From NCBI GenBank assembly GCA_016183835.1, contig JACPDV010000029.1:1-9694 (forward strand): a stretch of DNA of 9,694 bases. Direction: 5' to 3'. Below the pieces are notes generated by a model that made no database searches, was not told where the DNA came from, and saw only the letters and a program-made list of their open reading frames with translations. The stretch comes from Armatimonadota bacterium. GTDB taxonomy: Bacteria; Armatimonadota; UBA10988. Shown here piece after piece: positions 6,123 to 9,694 of the stretch. The stretch's first letter is position 1, and the number at the start of each line of letters is the position of its first letter. Made by a program: the position numbers and the translations under genes.

Positions 6123-6157
6123 CGCCCGGCCGATGCCCGTCGGCCGGGCGGCTTTTT
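6123..6157 (+). terminator. Strong intrinsic terminator after the BI-1 family gene
   Basis: CGCCCGGCCGA (6123-6133) pairs perfectly with TCGGCCGGGCG (6140-6150) around the loop TGCCCG, followed by GC and TTTTT (6153-6157). This 11-bp all-strong stem with a T-run is the clearest terminator in the window. It should separate pyrK and the BI-1 gene from the oxidoreductase and pyrD. Confidence 0.92.
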
Positions 6158-6228
6158 GGGTCTGCCGGCAAGGACCCGTTCCGCCCAAGTCGAAGGCCGG
6201 CTGTCACAGTCAGGACGGAGCACCCACC

Positions 6229-7221
6229 ATGCCGGAAACGGTTCGACTCGGCTTCATCGGCGTCGGCGGCATCGCCAACCACCATCTCAACCAGCTTAAA
6301 GCCATCCCAGGCGTGACCTTCGCCGCCTTCTGCGATGTCAACGAGGCCGCCGTGGCGAAGGCCGTCGAGACCCATGGCGGGCACGGCTACGCCGATCACC
6401 GGGTGATGTACGACCGCGAAGAGCTGGACGGCGTGTACGTCTGCATCCCGCCGAAGTACCACACCGACCAGGAGATCCTCGGCGCGCAGAAGGGCTGCGC
6501 CTTGTTCGTCGAGAAGCCGGTGGCGCTGAGCATGGATAAGGCACTCGAGGTGCAGGAGGCTGTCACGCGGGCCGGCGTGCTCTCCTCGGTGGGCTACACC
6601 ATGCGCTACTGGGCCGGCGTCTGCGCCGCCAAGGAGTATCTGGACGGCAAGCGGATCTCGATGATCTCCTGCAACCGCTGGGGCGGCGTGGCGGGTGGCG
6701 AGGAGCACTGGTGGCGGGTCATGGATGTCTCCGGCGGGCAGCTTGTGGAGCAGGCCACGCACCAGGTGGACGCCATCCGCTGGCTGGCCGGCGACATCAG
6801 GGCGGTCTGGGCGCGCTACGAGTACGCGAGCATGGCGCATCTGCCGAAGATGTCCATCCCCGCGTCGCAGGCGTTCTGCTTCGAGACGGCCGGCGGGGCG
6901 TGCGGCGTGATGAGCTGCTCCTGCGCCACCTACAAGGGTGGCGGCGGCGGGAGTTGGGACTTCCTCCTCGACGGCGAGCGGGTGGTGGTGGAGGGCATGA
7001 GCGCCAAACGCCTGCCGCCGCCGGACGGGACGGACGGCGCGCTCGGCAGCACGCTCGAGGCCATGAGCATCGACGAGGGCTTCGTTCGGGCGCTGCAATC
7101 GGGCGATGGCTCGACCATCCGGAGCACGTATGCCGACGCGGTGCGAACGCTCGAGGTGACCTTGGCGGCGAACGAGTCGGCCGCCAGTGGCCGAGTGGTG
7201 GAATGCACGGCGTGGCGGTAG
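6229..7221 (+). CDS. Gfo/Idh/MocA family oxidoreductase
   Basis: This 330-residue protein fits the NAD(P)-dependent sugar or inositol dehydrogenase family. An N-terminal Rossmann fold begins VRLGFIGVGGIANHHLNQLK (5-24, Gly-rich loop G11-V-G-G-I-A). It continues with FAAFCDVNE at the second strand, VYVCIPPKYH (69-78) and the family motif FVEKPVALS (93-101), whose EKP lysine (K96) is the usual catalytic or cofactor residue. The C-terminal domain has GGQLVEQATHQVDAIRWLAG (169-188), the normal place of the catalytic His (H178) and Asp (D181). The substrate cannot be told from sequence. A frame open from 6082 runs through the terminator, but ATG 6229 has GGAG (6217-6220) and begins right at the Rossmann strand. 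pyrD starts 25 bases after its stop, so partial read-through into pyrD is possible. No link to pyrimidine synthesis is known. Confidence 0.93.
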   Translation: MPETVRLGFIGVGGIANHHLNQLKAIPGVTFAAFCDVNEAAVAKAVETHGGHGYADHRVMYDREELDGVYVCIPPKYHTDQEILGAQKGCALFVEKPVALSMDKALEVQEAVTRAGVLSSVGYTMRYWAGVCAAKEYLDGKRISMISCNRWGGVAGGEEHWWRVMDVSGGQLVEQATHQVDAIRWLAGDIRAVWARYEYASMAHLPKMSIPASQAFCFETAGGACGVMSCSCATYKGGGGGSWDFLLDGERVVVEGMSAKRLPPPDGTDGALGSTLEAMSIDEGFVRALQSGDGSTIRSTYADAVRTLEVTLAANESAASGRVVECTAWR

Positions 7222-7233
7222 CGTCCCGTCGTG

Positions 7234-7239
7234 TAGAAT
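7234..7239 (+). promoter_or_regulatory. Possible -10 box (TAGAAT) for pyrD
   Basis: TAGAAT matches TATAAT at five of six positions and lies 7 bases before the pyrD ATG. No Shine-Dalgarno sequence precedes that ATG. The spacing fits a leaderless transcript starting at the ATG, as at 5319-5331. No convincing -35 box is visible. Confidence 0.4.
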
Positions 7240-7246
7240 GTGGTGC

Positions 7247-8194
7247 ATGGACCTGACCTGCGACCTTGGGCCGCTTCACCTTCGCAACCCGGTGATGGTC
7301 GCCTCGGGCACCTTCGGCTACGGCCCCGAGTACGAGGGGCTGGTGGACCTCGAGCGCCTCGGCGCGGTGGTGGTGAAGGGCATCACGCTGCGCGAGCGCG
7401 AAGGCAACGCGCCGCCGCGCACCGTCGAGACACCCGCCGGCATGCTCAATGCCATCGGGCTGCAAAACCCGGGCGCGCAGGCCTTCCTCGACGACAAGCT
7501 GCCCTATCTTCGCCGGTTCGACGTGCCGGTGATCGTCAACCTCAACGGCACCACCCCGGACGAGTACGGCGAGCTCGCAGCCCTGTTCGACTCCGCTGAC
7601 GGCGTGGCGGCGGTCGAGGTGAACATCTCCTGCCCCAACGTCAAGCACGGCGGGATGGCCTTCTCGGCCGACCACGAGCAGGCGCGGGCGGTGACCCGCA
7701 AGGTGCGGGACAACACGCGCAAGCCGGTGATCGTCAAGCTCTCACCGAACGTGACGGACATCGGGCTCTTGGCGAGGAGCGTGGCGGACGGCGGCGCGGA
7801 CGTGCTGAGCGCGATCAACACGCTGGTGGGGATCGTGATCGACCCCGAGCGGCGGCGGCCGGTGCTGGCCAACGTGACGGGCGGGCTGAGCGGGCCGGCG
7901 ATCCGGCCGGTGGCGGTGCGCTGCGTGTGGGAGATCCGCCGCGCGGTGAAGCTGCCCATCATCGGCATGGGCGGGATCACCGGGGCGAGCGACGCAGTGC
8001 AGTTCCTCCTCGCCGGGGCGAGCGCGGTGGCGGTGGGGACGGCGAACTTCGTCGATCCGCAGGCGGCGCTGCGGGTCATCGACGGGCTGGCGGAGTATCT
8101 GGAGCGGCACGGGTTCGCCAGCCCGGCGGAGCTGGTCGGGCTGGCGCACCCGGCGGCCAGCGAAGCGGCCCACGAGGGATACCATCTGGCGTGA
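7247..8194 (+). CDS. pyrD: Dihydroorotate dehydrogenase, class 1B catalytic subunit
   Basis: PyrD oxidises dihydroorotate to orotate with FMN, the fourth step of UMP synthesis, in the cytoplasm. The class 1B form passes electrons to NAD through PyrK. The 315 residues hold the family signs in order: NPVMVASGTFGYG (14-26), VVVKGITLREREGNAPPR (41-58), AIGLQNPG (69-76), VEVNISCPNVKHGG (123-136) with the active-site base C129 (Cys, as in class 1; class 2 uses Ser), VIVKLSPNVTDI (161-172), INTLVGIVID (190-199), TGGLSGPAIRPVA (211-223), IGMGGITGASDA (239-250) and AVAVGTANF (260-268). Length is normal. ATG 7247 begins MDLTCDLGPLHLRNPV, as expected; 20 more open codons upstream run into the previous gene and look unlike the family. 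There is no clear ribosome site. pyrF follows after 99 bases that hold an inverted repeat. Confidence 0.97.
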   Translation: MDLTCDLGPLHLRNPVMVASGTFGYGPEYEGLVDLERLGAVVVKGITLREREGNAPPRTVETPAGMLNAIGLQNPGAQAFLDDKLPYLRRFDVPVIVNLNGTTPDEYGELAALFDSADGVAAVEVNISCPNVKHGGMAFSADHEQARAVTRKVRDNTRKPVIVKLSPNVTDIGLLARSVADGGADVLSAINTLVGIVIDPERRRPVLANVTGGLSGPAIRPVAVRCVWEIRRAVKLPIIGMGGITGASDAVQFLLAGASAVAVGTANFVDPQAALRVIDGLAEYLERHGFASPAELVGLAHPAASEAAHEGYHLA

Positions 8195-8197
8195 CGG

Positions 8198-8275
8198 CGT
8201 GTGGCACGGGCAGTCCGCTGCCCGTGCCTGGGGTCGAGGCGGCGGACACGGGTAGCAGACTGCCCGTGCCACACG
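8198..8275 (+). repeat. BIME-like element: two inverted REP-like palindromes between pyrD and pyrF
   Basis: The arms CGTGTGGCACGGGCAGTC (8198-8215) and GACTGCCCGTGCCACACG (8258-8275) are perfect 18-bp reverse complements. Each half also folds alone: GGCACGGGCAG-loop-CTGCCCGTGCC, perfect over 11 bp around TCCG, followed by GACACGGGTAG-loop-CTGCCCGTGCC with one mismatch and one G-U pair. The 78-base unit can therefore be one long hairpin or two short ones. It starts 3 bases after the pyrD stop. Two palindromes in opposite orientation is the BIME arrangement. Confidence 0.8.
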
Positions 8276-8293
8276 GATGAGGTGCCAGAGACC

Positions 8294-9007
8294 ATGGAGG
8301 CAACGGCGATCGAGCCGCAACAGCGCATCATCGTGGCGCTCGACTGCGACAATGGGGTTGAGGCGCTCGGCATGGCCGAGCGGCTGTCCGGGCATGTGGG
8401 CGCCGTGAAGGTGGGGCTCGAGCTGTTCAACGCCGGCGGGCCGCAGACGCTGCGGCGCTTCGTGGAGACCGGCACGCGCGTGTTCTACGACGCCAAGCTG
8501 CACGACATCCCCGTCACCGTCGCTCGCGCCGTGGCCGTCGCTGCGCGCACCGGGGTGTGGATGATCAACCTGCACGCCACGGGCGGGTCGGCGATGATGC
8601 AGCAGGCCGAGGCCGCCAACGCCGAGCTGCAGGCGCCGCCCTTGCTGATCGGCGTGACGCTCCTCACCAGCCTCGACGAGCGGGCACTGGCCGACGACCT
8701 GCGCGTGAGCCTTTCGCCGCTCCACTACGTGGTCCACCTGGCCAAACTGGCGCAGGCCGCCGGCCTGCACGGCGTGGTGGCTTCCCCGCGTGAGGCCGCC
8801 GCGGTGCGCGAGGCCTGCGGCTCGGGGTTCCTGATCGTAACCCCCGGCGTGCGGCCGACCTGGGCGGCGGCCGACGATCAGAAGCGCATTGCCACACCGG
8901 CCGAGGCGGTGGCCGACGGGGCGGACTACCTGGTGATCGGCCGGCCGATCACCCGCGCGAGCGACCCGCTGGCCGCGGCCATGCGGGTGGCGGAGGAGTT
9001 GGCGTGA
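8294..9007 (+). CDS. pyrF: Orotidine 5'-phosphate decarboxylase
   Basis: PyrF converts OMP to UMP, the last step of the de novo pathway. The 237-residue protein is a normal class I enzyme. RIIVALDCDN (11-20) opens the barrel, and VKVGLELF (38-45) carries catalytic-network K39. VFYDAKLHDIPVTV (63-76) holds the charged Asp-Lys-Asp triad D66, K68 and D71. INLHATGG (91-98), IGVTLLTS (119-126), a phosphate-binding TPGVRP (183-188) and YLVIGRPIT (212-220) complete the site. ATG 8294 fits the family start; GAGG (8279-8282) lies 11 bases before it, rather far. The frame is open upstream through the inverted repeat, but that part reads as translated repeat. The stop overlaps the next start (GTGA), so translation is coupled to the small downstream gene. 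All key residues are present. Confidence 0.97.
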   Translation: MEATAIEPQQRIIVALDCDNGVEALGMAERLSGHVGAVKVGLELFNAGGPQTLRRFVETGTRVFYDAKLHDIPVTVARAVAVAARTGVWMINLHATGGSAMMQQAEAANAELQAPPLLIGVTLLTSLDERALADDLRVSLSPLHYVVHLAKLAQAAGLHGVVASPREAAAVREACGSGFLIVTPGVRPTWAAADDQKRIATPAEAVADGADYLVIGRPITRASDPLAAAMRVAEELA

Positions 9008-9315
9008 GCGCTGCCATCGAGTGGCCGGCGGGCGATGATGTGGAGATCGAGTTCCTCACCGAGGGGAAGGCGAACCAGCGCGGGATCCTGGCCCGCGGGT
9101 TCGACCCCGAGTGCCCGGGTTTCGAGTTCCACCAGGCGCATGTCCCGGAGTCGCTGGGCTTCCACGAGCCGTTCCGCGTGGAGTTCGTGCGCAAGTGGCT
9201 GAGCCTGGCCACCGTCTCCGAGATCCGCTACCTGCCCGAGGGCGCCCTGCGGGCCGAGATCGAGCGCATGGAGCGGCTCCACGCCGAGGTGCAGCGCCGC
9301 ATGGAGCAGCGATGA
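9004..9315 (+). CDS. Small protein of unknown function, coupled to pyrF
   Basis: This 103-residue soluble protein begins with a GTG that overlaps the pyrF stop and has GGAGG (8992-8996) 7 bases upstream. The first about 75 residues look like a small beta-rich domain: DDVEIEFLTEGKANQRGILARGFDPECPGFEFHQ, then EPFRVEFVRKWLSLATVSEIRYLP. The last about 28 residues are a charged helix (LRAEIERMERLHAEVQRR), probably a coiled coil. The GFDPECPGF stretch followed by an E-I-R-Y-L strand recalls small domains of unknown function attached to secretion and regulatory proteins in other phyla; this is a loose resemblance from memory. Its stop overlaps the start of the HAD gene (ATGA), so the three genes are translated together. 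I assign no function. Confidence 0.82.
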   Translation: MSAAIEWPAGDDVEIEFLTEGKANQRGILARGFDPECPGFEFHQAHVPESLGFHEPFRVEFVRKWLSLATVSEIRYLPEGALRAEIERMERLHAEVQRRMEQR

Positions 9316-9694
9316 AGGTGGCGGCCATCCTCTACGACTTCGACCACACGCTGGTCGACTCGCCGCTCGACTTCGCCCGCATGCGCCGCGGCGTGATGGA
9401 GCTGCTGGCGGCCCACGGCGTGCACGTGCCCAGCGCCGAGCGGAAGCTGATCCTGGAGGTGGTGGCCGAGGCCGCCGGCGCGGCCGACGCGGACACGGCG
9501 GCGCGGCTGCGCGTGGCGGCGGCGGAGCACATCCTGAGCGTGGAGCTGGCGGCGGCGGAGAAGGCGACAGCCATCGACGGGGTGGCCGAGTCGCTGGCCG
9601 AGCTGCGGCGCCAGGGGCGGAAGGTGGCGGTCATCACACGCAACTGCCGGCAGGTGGTGGAGCGCATCTTCCGGCTCTGGCCGATGGAGTACGA
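9312..9694 (+). CDS. HAD-family hydrolase, N-terminal part (cut by window end)
   Basis: The frame from ATG 9312 stays open to the window end, giving 127 residues of a haloacid dehalogenase-type phosphatase. The start MKVAAILYDFDHTLVDS has motif I, D9-F-D11-H-T13, with the nucleophile D9 and acid/base D11. A helical cap region follows (about 20-90: RRGVMELLAAHG, then Ala-rich helices), and motif II is in GRKVAVITRN (102-111) with T109. Motifs III and IV lie beyond the edge. The order fits phosphoglycolate-phosphatase-like members with the cap between motifs I and II, but the substrate cannot be told. GGAG (9303-9306) lies 5 bases upstream, and the start overlaps the previous stop (ATGA). It is probably part of the pyrF transcript, although a link to nucleotide metabolism is only a guess. 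Confidence 0.9.
   Translation, partial: MKVAAILYDFDHTLVDSPLDFARMRRGVMELLAAHGVHVPSAERKLILEVVAEAAGAADADTAARLRVAAAEHILSVELAAAEKATAIDGVAESLAELRRQGRKVAVITRNCRQVVERIFRLWPMEY

Noticed and set aside
4995..6188. 397-codon open frame on the minus strand, opposite pyrK and the BI-1 gene
   Set aside because: It lies antisense to two clearly recognised genes, has low-complexity Arg/Pro/His/Glu composition, and would cross the terminator region. It is an effect of high GC at codon third positions.
6064..7248. 394-codon minus-strand frame opposite the oxidoreductase
   Set aside because: It is a mirror of the Gfo/Idh/MocA codons, spans the terminator, and shows no recognisable motif.
1..9694. tRNA, rRNA, CRISPR array, prophage or insertion sequence
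   Set aside because: I saw no cloverleaf with conserved T-arm, no regularly spaced direct repeats, and no transposase or integrase coding sequence.

Overview
The window is a compact, GC-rich bacterial segment in which every supportable gene lies on the + strand. Codon third positions are strongly G/C, which opens many long but meaningless frames on the other strand. Divided gene order, a Gfo/Idh/MocA oxidoreductase, a stand-alone PqqD-like protein, REP/BIME-like intergenic palindromes and hints of leaderless promoters would suit a poorly cultured GC-rich phylum. Armatimonadota is one guess, made at low confidence; no rRNA or other marker gene is present to settle it.

Layout. (1) Bases 2-430 hold the 3' end of an unrecognised gene. 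(2) Bases 459-2665 hold a three-gene unit: a PqqD-like winged-helix protein, a minimal four-helix FtsX/MacB-type permease with a long N-terminal region, and a LolD/MacB-type ATPase. Permease and ATPase should form one ABC complex; the PqqD-like protein is the odd partner. (3) Bases 2666-2982 are a non-coding mosaic of short palindromic repeats. (4) Bases 2983-4300 hold an ECF-type sigma factor that overlaps a soluble Trp/Cys-containing protein of unknown function, followed by a short terminator and GC-rich hairpin repeats. (5) Bases 4524-9007 hold an interrupted pyrimidine block. It comprises pyrK (with an apparent one-base deletion), a Bax-inhibitor-1 family membrane protein with its own TATAAT box and a strong terminator, a Gfo/Idh/MocA oxidoreductase, pyrD (class 1B), a BIME-like inverted repeat, and pyrF. 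(6) After pyrF come a small unknown protein and the start of a HAD hydrolase, coupled by 4-base start/stop overlaps.

How they work together. PyrK and PyrD would form the NAD-linked dihydroorotate dehydrogenase, and PyrF makes UMP. Here pyrK is separated from pyrD by two unrelated genes and a terminator, so the two subunits of one enzyme are probably transcribed separately. The best candidates for something little described are the PqqD-like/minimal-FtsX/ATPase cassette and the sigma factor with its soluble partner. Neither is proven to be new from sequence alone.
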